From: Micromonosporaceae bacterium
Lineage (GTDB): Bacteria > Actinomycetota > Actinomycetes > Mycobacteriales > Micromonosporaceae
Length of the DNA: 12,305 bases
Direction of reading: 5' to 3'
Assembly: GCA_003543035.1 (NCBI GenBank)
Contig: DPJL01000377.1
Location: 16,435 to 28,739, forward strand
Shown: positions 1-5,986 of the stretch, piece by piece
Layout of the letters: each line of letters opens with the position of its first letter
Numbering within the stretch: position 1 is the stretch's first letter
Notes under the pieces: model-generated
Seen by the model: only the letters and a program-made list of their open reading frames with translations
The model's database searches: none
What the model was told of the DNA's origin: nothing
Made by a program: the position numbers and the translations under genes

Positions 1-47
1 GCCGTCTGCAGCGCGGTGAAATTGACTACGAGCCTATCGCCCGACAT
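1..47 (-). CDS. WXG100 family (ESAT-6-like) protein, N-terminal fragment, cut by window edge
   Basis: Only the first 15 codons are present, reading MSGDRLVVNFTALQT on the minus strand before the window ends. The ATG at 47-45 is preceded by a strong ribosome binding site (AGGGGAGG, 60-53) with a 5-base spacer, which fixes the start. The 'V-N-F-x-A-L' opening resembles the first helix of small WXG100 proteins. The gene begins 19 bases after the stop of another WXG100 gene, the usual tandem arrangement of ESX substrate pairs that fold into a helical heterodimer and are exported by type VII secretion. The WXG turn itself lies outside the window, so family assignment rests on the N-terminus and the neighbour. 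It would be the EsxA-like partner of the upstream gene. Confidence 0.72.
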   Translation of the reverse strand, partial: MSGDRLVVNFTALQT

Positions 48-66
48 TTGAACCTCCCCTTTCCTG

Positions 67-384
67 CTACAGCGGCAGGTTAACGCTGGTGTTGATGCCG
101 CCGACCATCGCACGCGCATCTTCGTCCGTCGCGGTGTACTGCTTACCCGACGTGCGGATCGCCGTCGCGGTCTCGCGCAGCGCCTCGCTGAGCTTCTTCT
201 GGTTACCCTCGTAGGCCTGCTTGACCTGCTCGAACGACTTGCCACCGGCACCTTGCCACGCCGACTGCAACGCCTGAAGCTCGTTCATAAGCCGCGTGAG
301 CATGCCCTGCAGAGACTCGTTGACACTCTCAAACTTTCCGGCGGCGGATTCCATTACCGCTGCTTCGGCAGCTGTTTGAGCCAT
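67..384 (-). CDS. WXG100 family type VII secretion target (EsxB/CFP-10-like)
   Basis: This 105-residue protein has the family's length and architecture: two predicted helices joined by a W-x-G turn (Trp43-Gln44-Gly45, in a stretch reading SAWQGAGGKSF) and a C-terminal Y-x-x-x-D export signal (Tyr83 to Asp87). Families with these marks are secreted by the ESX/type VII machinery, usually as a heterodimer with a neighbouring WXG100 protein. The partner here is the gene starting 19 bases downstream. It has no signal peptide and no membrane segment, as expected. The start ATG is preceded by GGGGTGA at about 9 bases. It lies 104 bases downstream of eccB on the same strand, so the three genes may be one transcription unit. 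The C-terminal export motif makes this the EsxB-like member. The family call is firm; the choice of EsxB over EsxA is inference. Confidence 0.93.
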   Translation of the reverse strand: MAQTAAEAAVMESAAGKFESVNESLQGMLTRLMNELQALQSAWQGAGGKSFEQVKQAYEGNQKKLSEALRETATAIRTSGKQYTATDEDARAMVGGINTSVNLPL

Positions 385-423
385 TGTCTAACGTCACCCC
401 ACTCCCCTGATCGGTTTACCTTC

Positions 424-441
424 GCGGCTGACGGTAGCCGC
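424..441 (-). other. Short perfect hairpin between eccB and the WXG100 pair
   Basis: Two 6-base arms, GCGGCT and AGCCGC, are perfect inverted repeats separated by 6 bases, inside the 104-base gap between the eccB stop and the WXG100 start. There is no T-rich tract after it on either strand, so it is not a classical intrinsic terminator. It could be a U-less terminator, an mRNA processing or stability element that sets separate levels for eccB and the substrates, or chance in GC-rich DNA. The rest of the gap (385-488) shows no convincing promoter. Confidence 0.3.
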
Positions 442-488
442 ACGGGACAAATGTCGCCACCCCGGTCCCCAAACCTGTGGAAAACTCG

Positions 489-1849
489 CTACGAAACTGT
501 TAGCTGTACCAAGGCTTCTTGCGGGTCCAGACCGGGACCTTCCGGTAGCAACGAGATGAGCACAGGCGGCAGCCTGACCGGCGCTTTTCCGTCGTAGCCC
601 AGCTTGCCGAGCACCGCCGGATTCGCCGCGGCGTAGCGAACACCATCCGGCGCGACGAGACTGAACGTCTGTCCAGAAGCGACAATCGCACCCCGGCCGT
701 GCGGCACCAGAATGTAGTCGGCGTAGACCACCCCGTCCTTGCTTCGCCCGGCGGTCTGCGGTCGCTTACTCAGATCAAGTTGCACCTCGCTGCGCAACTC
801 CGAGTTTCCGGCCTCGTCCTTCACCACCGAACAGAGCCCGCCCCCGGTGTAGGTGGCAATCCTTGGCAGATCCACCGGCGGCTCCTGTGGGCCGACCGCC
901 TTGGGCTGCAAGTCGTTGATAGTGGCCAACTTGCCCAGATCGCTGAGGTTTTCGCTGCCGCTGCGCCCGGAGCCCAGCATCGTCGCCTGGAACTGGTTGA
1001 CCCAGGCCAGATCGTTTTGGCGGACGACGACATACTTGTCCTCCGCAAAGCCCGACACCTTGATGACGTCACCGATCCGCCAAGCCGGATTCTTGGCCCA
1101 GACCTGACCTTCGCCCACGATGACGGCGGCGCGAGCGGCTGGCCCTTGCTGACACCCTTGATGAAGGCGAGCGACACCGATGTCACCTGGACCCCGGCGG
1201 CCAGATTCTTCGCCACCTTTTCCGGTGCCTCGTAAAGCCTTCCCCGCCAAAGCATGTAGAGCTCGGCACCAGTGGCGACCGGGGTCGCCGCCCGCACCAT
1301 GATCGCTTCGTTTTCGGGGAACGGCTTGCCGACGTTGGCAGCCTGATCGCCCATCACCACAGCGGACGTATGGGCGTCCTTGACCGGCAAGGAACACACC
1401 GACCACGGCATGCCGACCAGGTCTTTCGCTAAGGGCAGACTGTCCGGCAGATAGGGCACACCGACCGTGGCACCCCAGGGCACGCCCTGCAGCGACTTTG
1501 TGGAGACCTCGAATTTTTGCGGCTTCGGAGAGCTCGAGGCCAGATAGGCGGAAGTCAGGTTGAGAGCGGGATGCAGCTTGCCCTCGCTAAACACGTAGGC
1601 CGCGCCGGTGCCTTTCTCGACGATGACCGCGCCCTCCTTGTTCCACGTGCGGTCGCCCTTGTTGGTGAAGACTCCATAGACTCCGAAACCTGCCGCGATA
1701 ACCACCGCTACCAGCACACTCGCCATCGTCGCGCCCGCCACCCGGCGGAACGGCGATTGCGGCGGATCGGTCTCCCGCAACACGAGCGCGGAGACGACTC
1801 GCTGCACCATGAACTGGTACGAGTGGAGCTGATCCTGCCTCGATGGCAT
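489..1849 (-). pseudogene. eccB: Type VII secretion protein EccB, frame broken by a 1-base shift
   Basis: EccB is a membrane-anchored core component of the ESX secretion complex with a large extracytoplasmic domain. From the ATG at 1849, which follows an excellent RBS (GGGGGAGG), the protein shows a short cytoplasmic N-terminus (MPSRQDQLHSYQFMVQRVV), one transmembrane helix at about residues 43-61, and the typical sequence after it (GAVIVEKGTGAAYVF). This frame is EccB-like to about residue 240 (KGVSKGQPLA, codons ending at 1130). EccB-like sequence then continues in another frame from 1127 (AVIVGEGQVWAKNPAW) to the TAG at 491-489. Restoring one base gives about 453 residues, normal for EccB. 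It also brings together two cysteines, Cys152 and about Cys340, matching the disulfide known in this family. Uncorrected, the first frame runs into unrelated sequence and stops at 821. Both halves are free of other lesions, so a sequencing error or a very recent mutation is likely. It is divergent from eccE. Confidence 0.88.
1125..1135 (-). other. Frameshift point in eccB
   Basis: On the minus strand the sequence CTCGCGCCGCCGTC reads L-A-P-P in the upstream frame and R-A-A-V in the downstream one. Adding one base (for example a GCC in place of CC) would give L-A-A-A-V and join the two EccB halves. No heptameric slippery sequence of the X-XXY-YYZ type is visible, so programmed -1 frameshifting has no obvious signal. 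The site is a GC-only run, the kind of place where a base can be lost in sequencing. Confidence 0.7.
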
Positions 1850-1919
1850 ATGGCCTCCCCCAGTCGTCGGCGTTTGGCCTACCATGGCCTCTGCACGCCT
1901 GCAGGGGGAGGTTATCGCG
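1850..1919. promoter_or_regulatory. Divergent eccB/eccE regulatory region with nested dyad symmetry
   Basis: These 70 bases separate the two divergent start codons and must hold both promoters or a shared one. Seen directly: CCTCCCCC (1854-1861) and GGGGGAGG (1904-1911), the ribosome binding sites of eccB and eccE, are an exact inverted repeat. An inner pair of GGCC boxes (1876-1879 and 1886-1889) has exactly the same centre (1882.5). Between them lies TACCAT (1880-1885), a possible plus-strand -10 hexamer, but no convincing -35 element was found for either strand. The outer repeat is partly explained by both genes having strong Shine-Dalgarno sequences. A regulator site at the GGCC pair is inference. 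Confidence 0.45.
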
Positions 1920-3770
1920 ATGACGGTGGAAACGGTGAACCCGTCCCCGGACTCCGCTCTGGCGGGGACTTTCCATCCCCGGCCACCACGCCGGGTGCTC
2001 GGCCTGGGCAGCGGCCAGATTGTCGCCGCTCAGCTGGCACTCGCAATGATCGCGATCGCGGCCCAGTTCCACTGGCTGGCGCTGGCGATCGCGGTGCCGA
2101 TTGCCGCGGGCATGGTGGTGCTCGGCTGGGGCCGGATGCGGGGCCGCTGGTTGTCCGAGTGGCTCAGCGTGGGCATGCGCTATCGCTCCCGGGAAAGGCG
2201 ACTTGACCCGGGCGTTGACTCCGGTGGGCTGCTTGCCTTGGCACATCCCGGCAGTCGAGTGTCCACATTCGACATTGAGGCCACTCCGGCGGCGATGATC
2301 GCCGACGGCGAAGGCCTGGTGGCGCTGCTCGAGCTCGGTGAGTCGGCGGTGATCCCGGGCCGCGCATGGCACCCGTTGCCTTCGCCCGCTTCGCTTTTGC
2401 CCGCCCCCGCCCCGGACACCCCACCGGTCCGGCTTCAGCTGCTGTTGCACGCAGTGGCAACCACAGGCGCCGCCCCGGTGGCCGCTTCCTATCGCCAGCT
2501 GACCGGCGGCCGCCTGCTCGCCTCGGAGCGCGCCGTGCTCGCCGTGCGGGTTCAGCGTGCCGAAGGCTGGTCCGACCACGATCTCGAGAGAGCTCTGAGC
2601 GGCGCCGTCCGCAAGGTCCGGGCAAAGCTTGGCACCGTTGCCCATCGGCCGTTGGGCGAGGTGGCCGCCTTGCGAGTGCTGGGCGAGTTCGCCGGGCACG
2701 ACGGGACGCAACCCGCTCAAGAGGGCTGGGCCGCGATGCACATCGGCGGCCTGTTGCAAACGACCTATTCGGTGGAGCGCTGGCCCCAGTCGCACCCTGA
2801 CCCGAGCCACGCACTTCTTCCACGGTTGCTACGGCTGCCCGCGACGATGAGCTGTGTGTCGCTCACGGCGGGTCCTTGGAAGGGCGCCGGCGATCAACCG
2901 GCCGGCACGATCGATCAGCTTCCGGCACAGCTCACTGTCCGAGTCGCAACTCCGGATCAGACCAGCCTGGGCAACGCGGTGACCGCGTTGAAGCAGGTGC
3001 TTGCCAGCGATCACGCCCACGGCCGCCGCCTCGACGGGGAGCAGATGGACGGGCTGCTGGCCACCCTGCCGCTGGCCGGGCCCACCCCGGCCGGGATCGC
3101 ACCGGAGGCCCATCTCGGGCCGCAGCGTCGGGCCGCAGCGGTTGCCGCACTGACCACGCCCTACGGCGGCAGCGGTTTGATGATTGGGGTCAACCGGCAC
3201 CAGGAGCCGGTGGCGTTCCGCATCTTCCGCCCCGAGGCCACTCGCATCGTCCTCATTGGAGGAGTGCCGATCGCGCAGACCCTCGCGGTCAGGGCGATGG
3301 CCCTGGGCGCTCACGTGCTCGTGCAGACCACCCGCCCCGGCGCCTGGGAGGCATTCAGCCGCGGTCTCGGCTCAGGAGCCGCGCTGACGGTCATGGCGCC
3401 CGGGCCGGTCACTGTCCCGCCAGGTCAGCCGTTGCACCCTTTGCTCACCATCGTGGACGCCGGGCCCGTTGCCGCTGACCGTTCGCCGGGGTCGCCTTGG
3501 CACAGCACGCTTGTCCTTCGCGATGACCTGTCCCCGGTGGACGTCGACGTGCTCGGCCGGGCTGATCTCGCGCTGCTGCAACCGCTTCATCCGGCCGAGG
3601 CCGCGGTCGCCGTTTCGGTGCTGGGGCTGAGCCGCGATCAGGAGTCGTGGCTTTCACGGGCACAGCCGGGCATGGTCGGGGTCGTGCATCGCCGGTCGGT
3701 GCGCTGGGCAGCGCTGTCACAGACTCAGTACGAACAGCAACTCATTGGAGGGTTGAACCGGCAACGCTAG
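1920..3770 (+). CDS. eccE: Type VII secretion protein EccE
   Basis: EccE is a peripheral subunit of the ESX inner-membrane complex; it sits outside the EccB/C/D core and helps stabilise it. The 616-residue protein has the family layout: a short polar N-terminus, two closely spaced transmembrane helices (about residues 33-50 and 52-69, ending VVLGW), a basic segment (RMRGRW, MRYRSRERR), then a long soluble cytoplasmic domain rich in alanine and glycine. The start at 1920 is chosen because GGGGGAGG (1904-1911) sits 8 bases before it; an upstream in-frame ATG at 1884 lacks such a site. It is longer than many mycobacterial EccE proteins, mainly in the C-terminal part. It is divergent from eccB, whose product it should assemble with. 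The TAG at 3768-3770 is followed at once by a 9-bp dyad. The family call rests on the N-terminal membrane hairpin, the context and general resemblance; the C-terminal domain is less conserved. Confidence 0.85.
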   Translation: MTVETVNPSPDSALAGTFHPRPPRRVLGLGSGQIVAAQLALAMIAIAAQFHWLALAIAVPIAAGMVVLGWGRMRGRWLSEWLSVGMRYRSRERRLDPGVDSGGLLALAHPGSRVSTFDIEATPAAMIADGEGLVALLELGESAVIPGRAWHPLPSPASLLPAPAPDTPPVRLQLLLHAVATTGAAPVAASYRQLTGGRLLASERAVLAVRVQRAEGWSDHDLERALSGAVRKVRAKLGTVAHRPLGEVAALRVLGEFAGHDGTQPAQEGWAAMHIGGLLQTTYSVERWPQSHPDPSHALLPRLLRLPATMSCVSLTAGPWKGAGDQPAGTIDQLPAQLTVRVATPDQTSLGNAVTALKQVLASDHAHGRRLDGEQMDGLLATLPLAGPTPAGIAPEAHLGPQRRAAAVAALTTPYGGSGLMIGVNRHQEPVAFRIFRPEATRIVLIGGVPIAQTLAVRAMALGAHVLVQTTRPGAWEAFSRGLGSGAALTVMAPGPVTVPPGQPLHPLLTIVDAGPVAADRSPGSPWHSTLVLRDDLSPVDVDVLGRADLALLQPLHPAEAAVAVSVLGLSRDQESWLSRAQPGMVGVVHRRSVRWAALSQTQYEQQLIGGLNRQR

Positions 3771-3795
3771 TCGTGCTACTCGGGTTGTGGCACGA
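3771..3795 (+). terminator. Stem-loop directly after eccE stop: possible terminator or operator of the next gene
   Basis: TCGTGCTAC (3771-3779) and GTGGCACGA (3787-3795) form a 9-bp stem with one G-U pair and a 7-base loop. It starts at the first base after the eccE stop codon. No U-tract follows, so a standard intrinsic terminator is not supported. Because its right arm overlaps CACGAT (3791-3796), a weak -10-like hexamer 8 bases before the next start codon, it could instead be a DNA-level operator for the downstream gene. Confidence 0.4.
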
Positions 3796-3804
3796 TGCCA
3801 GACC

Positions 3805-4305
3805 ATGGGCATCCTCCTCCGTTTGGCCGCCAGCGCCGTCGCCGTGTGGGTGGCGACCCTGATCCTTCCCGGCATCACGGTGAAGGCCGAGACCACGGCC
3901 GGCACCATCGGAACCTTCGTCGCCGTCGCACTCATTTTCGGCATCGTCAACGCGGTGCTGCGCCCCGTCATCAAGTTCGTCGGGTGCGCCTTCTATGTGC
4001 TGACCCTGGGCTTGGTGGCGCTCGTCGTGAACGGCGCGCTGCTGCTGTTGACCAGTTGGCTCGCCGGTCTACTCGACCTGCCGTTCAATGTCGCCAACTT
4101 CTGGCCCTCGGCCATCCTCGGCGCGCTGATCATCGGGTTGGCCAGCTGGGTGATCAACCTGTTCATCAAGATCCGGCCGAAGTCGCGCCCGCGGCCCACC
4201 CCGCCGCCTCCGCCGCCCCCGCCGGTCGGACGGCCGCCGCAGTACGGGCCGAACCAGTACCCGCCAAATCAGTACCCGCCCAACCAAGACCCACGCCGCC
4301 GCTAG
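3805..4305 (+). CDS. PF04020-type four-helix membrane protein ('phage holin family IV') with proline-rich tail
   Basis: The 166-residue protein begins MGILLRLAASAVAVWVATL and has four hydrophobic segments at roughly residues 3-22, 33-52, 56-82 and 90-116. The order and spacing, with R-P-V-I-K after helix 2 and N-F-W-x-A-I-L-G-A in helix 4, match the YvlD/PF04020 family. These are small bacterial membrane proteins named after holins but widely found in ordinary chromosomes, with no established biochemical role. After helix 4 a basic segment (KIRPKSRPRP) leads into eight consecutive prolines (codons 4201-4224), then GRPPQYGP and three NQ(Y/D)P-type repeats ending in RRR. This tail is probably disordered and cytoplasmic, and the proline run should need EF-P for efficient translation. 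I prefer the ATG at 3805 over the GTG at 3787 because the protein then starts at helix 1. No Shine-Dalgarno is visible, so it may be leaderless. It follows eccE by 34 bases. Confidence 0.85.
   Translation: MGILLRLAASAVAVWVATLILPGITVKAETTAGTIGTFVAVALIFGIVNAVLRPVIKFVGCAFYVLTLGLVALVVNGALLLLTSWLAGLLDLPFNVANFWPSAILGALIIGLASWVINLFIKIRPKSRPRPTPPPPPPPPVGRPPQYGPNQYPPNQYPPNQDPRRR
4252..4296 (+). repeat. Three tandem 15-base units encoding NQYPP-like repeats
   Basis: AACCAGTACCCGCCA (4252-4266), AATCAGTACCCGCCC (4267-4281) and the more diverged AACCAAGACCCACGC (4282-4296) lie head to tail in frame. They encode NQYPP, NQYPP and NQDPR at the C-terminus of the PF04020-type protein. Units 1 and 2 differ at two of 15 positions. 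Such a unit could vary in copy number between strains. Confidence 0.8.
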
Positions 4306-4334
4306 CGTCAGGTGCCGAGGCGGGATTCGTCCCT

Positions 4335-4340
4335 TACTCT
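4335..4340 (+). promoter_or_regulatory. Probable -10 box (TACTCT) for leaderless rarD
   Basis: TACTCT fits the actinobacterial TANNNT -10 pattern and ends 7 bases before the GTG at 4348, the spacing expected when transcription begins at the start codon itself. No Shine-Dalgarno precedes the GTG. No good -35 hexamer is visible 16-19 bases upstream. The element supports an independent rarD promoter and a leaderless mRNA. Confidence 0.5.
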
Positions 4341-4347
4341 TGGACGG

Positions 4348-5304
4348 GTGAATCAGCTTCGCCTCGGCTACCTTTACGGGCTCGGCGCATACACGCTATG
4401 GGGATTCTTCCCCGCATATTTCAAATTGCTGCGCCCATCCGGGCCGGTCGAGGTGCTGGCTCACCGCATCCTCTGGTCCATGCTCTTCATGGTCATCCTG
4501 CTCACGGTGATCCGGCGCTGGAGCCACATCCGGCAGTTGGTCCGCAGGCCGGCGATGCTGGGCGGCATCGCCATTGCCGCCATCCTCATCGGCATCAACT
4601 GGGGGACCTACATCTACGGCGTCAACAGCGACAAGGTGGTGGAGACGGCGCTCGGCTACTTCATCAACCCGTTGGTGGTAATCGTGTTGGGGGTGGTGTT
4701 GCTCAGCGAGCGGCTGCGTCCGTGGCAGTGGGCGGCGGTGGGGATGGGAAGCGTTGCTGTCGTGGTACTCACCGTCGACTATGGACGGCCACCATGGATC
4801 GCCCTCGTGCTCGCAGTCACCTTCGCCTTCTACGGCTTGACGAAGAAGCGCCTTGGCCTGCCGCCTACCGACGGCCTGCTGGTCGAGTCGGCCGTGCTGG
4901 CCCTACCGGCCCTTGCCACGCTTGGATTCCTGGCCATGGCCGGGTCGGTCACGGTCGGCGAAGTCAGCGTGGCGCACACCATCCTGATCGTTTCGGGTGG
5001 CGTGATCACCGCTGTCCCGCTGCTCCTCTTCGCCGGCGCGGCCAATCGGATCCCGATGGTCGGCCTCGGCATGTTGCAGTATGTAGGGCCGACCATCCAG
5101 CTGATCCTTGGCGTCTATATGTTCCACGAGCCGATGCCGCCGGTGCGGCTGTTGGGCTTTGGGCTCGTGTGGATAGCGCTGATCATCTTCACCTGGGAAG
5201 GACTGGTGCAGAACCGGCGGAACGCCCGAGATGCTCGAGCAGCAGCGGATGAAGCTGCTCTGGCACGCGCAGCGGCAGCAGGTGGTCTGCCCCAGCAAGC
5301 GTGA
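4348..5304 (+). CDS. rarD: RarD, EamA/DMT-superfamily transporter
   Basis: The 318-residue protein is a ten-helix member of the drug/metabolite transporter superfamily. The RarD subgroup is recognisable from GLGAYTLWGFFPAYFKLL near the N-terminus, AHRILWSMLFM (about 38-48), and the signature GINWGTYIYGVNSDKVVE followed by LGYFINPLVVIVLGVVLLSE (about 82-121). The function of RarD is poorly defined: it was named for chloramphenicol resistance in Pseudomonas, and its natural substrate is unknown. The GTG at 4348 is chosen because a -10 box lies 7 bases upstream and the protein then starts right before helix 1. A GTG at 4312 would add 12 polar residues and has no RBS. The conserved part ends near residue 292 (VQNRR); the remaining alanine-rich tail of about 27 residues is encoded opposite the 3' end of the convergent hydrolase gene. 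Confidence 0.93.
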   Translation: MNQLRLGYLYGLGAYTLWGFFPAYFKLLRPSGPVEVLAHRILWSMLFMVILLTVIRRWSHIRQLVRRPAMLGGIAIAAILIGINWGTYIYGVNSDKVVETALGYFINPLVVIVLGVVLLSERLRPWQWAAVGMGSVAVVVLTVDYGRPPWIALVLAVTFAFYGLTKKRLGLPPTDGLLVESAVLALPALATLGFLAMAGSVTVGEVSVAHTILIVSGGVITAVPLLLFAGAANRIPMVGLGMLQYVGPTIQLILGVYMFHEPMPPVRLLGFGLVWIALIIFTWEGLVQNRRNARDARAAADEAALARAAAAGGLPQQA

Positions 5305-5974
5305 CCGATTGGGCTCCGGGAATGCCTTCGGCATAGATGCGGCCGATATCGGTGATCGTGGCCTCGTCTTGTTCCCCGAGCACGATCAGGGTCGGGACTC
5401 GGATCTCGCCAAGACGGTCAACCGCGGACGGCTCTTCAATCTCGAAGTCGTCCTCGGCCATGAACCAGCCGGCCTGCTCGAGCACGATCTTCGCTGCGGG
5501 CTCGTCGAGCACCTCGCCAGTGGACGCGAAGGACATCGGACCCCATCTGCGGAGCACTTCGACCGCGAGGCCATGGGCGTCGCCGCGCAGGTAGGCGGCC
5601 TCCATCGCCTCCCGGTTGACCGACTTCGGCCAGTCATAGCCGGAGAGCCCGGGTGCCACGAGCGCCAGCGTCTTTATCCGCTCCGGGTGGGCCAGGGTGA
5701 GGTCCACGCCAGTCGCGCCGCCCTGGGACAGCCCAACCCAGTGCACGGCCTCCAGACCGGACTCATCGAGCAGGCGCAAAGCCAGCTCTACCAACGAATA
5801 CGGCTTTGTGGGCGCCTCAGACCGGCCGTAGCCCGGCAGGTCGTAGCGGATCACCCGGTACCCCGCGTCAAGCAACAACGGCACCGCAAGATCCCAGATC
5901 CTGCTGTCGGTAACCCCCGCATGAGCGAGCACGACCGGCTCGCCTTTACCGCGGTCTTCCAGAAATGTGTTCAT
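5189..5974 (-). CDS. Alpha/beta-fold hydrolase
   Basis: The 261-residue cytoplasmic protein shows a complete hydrolase triad. The nucleophile is Ser83 in the elbow G-L-S-Q-G-G, the acid is Asp203 after a hydrophobic strand (LIVLGEQD), and the base is His231 (GADHLLPL). The oxyanion region is H-A-G at 18-20, and the D-L-P-G-Y-G-R-S stretch (45-52) is typical of the family that includes epoxide hydrolases, haloperoxidases and enol-lactonases. A cap region lies at about 115-185. Substrate cannot be told from sequence. It starts 12 bases after the stop of the IclR regulator gene, with GGAG 3 bases before the ATG, so the two are almost certainly co-transcribed and the regulator probably controls it. 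IclR-linked hydrolases often act in catabolism of small organic acids or aromatics, but no such pathway genes are near. The conserved fold ends near residue 249; the last 12 residues run antisense into rarD. Confidence 0.92.
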   Translation of the reverse strand: MNTFLEDRGKGEPVVLAHAGVTDSRIWDLAVPLLLDAGYRVIRYDLPGYGRSEAPTKPYSLVELALRLLDESGLEAVHWVGLSQGGATGVDLTLAHPERIKTLALVAPGLSGYDWPKSVNREAMEAAYLRGDAHGLAVEVLRRWGPMSFASTGEVLDEPAAKIVLEQAGWFMAEDDFEIEEPSAVDRLGEIRVPTLIVLGEQDEATITDIGRIYAEGIPGAQSVTLAGADHLLPLRVPEQLHPLLLEHLGRSAGSAPVLPR

Positions 5975-5986
5975 CAGCTCCAGATG

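Noticed and set aside
470..486. Single DnaA-box-like site (TTTTCCACA on the minus strand)
   Set aside because: One mismatched copy, no cluster and no AT-rich unwinding element or dnaA gene; expected by chance.
1850..1885. Longer eccB start 12 codons upstream (MVGQTPTT...)
   Set aside because: It would ignore the strong RBS placed for the ATG at 1849 and would run across the eccE side of the divergent region; the extra residues are not EccB-like.
1587..2810. 407-codon minus-strand frame opposite eccE
   Set aside because: Low-complexity Arg/Gly/His-rich product; eccE with its RBS and membrane helices explains the DNA.
3805..4305. Prophage remnant suggested by the 'phage holin' family name
   Set aside because: No lysin, integrase, attachment site or other phage gene is near, and PF04020 proteins are common chromosomal membrane proteins.
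3795..5252. 485-codon plus-strand frame across the PF04020-type gene and rarD
   Set aside because: It is an Arg/His/Pro-rich out-of-frame shadow that spans two clear membrane protein genes.
5189..5974. Naming the hydrolase 3-oxoadipate enol-lactonase (PcaD)
   Set aside because: The IclR neighbour is suggestive, but no other protocatechuate pathway gene is present and the triad is shared by the whole superfamily.
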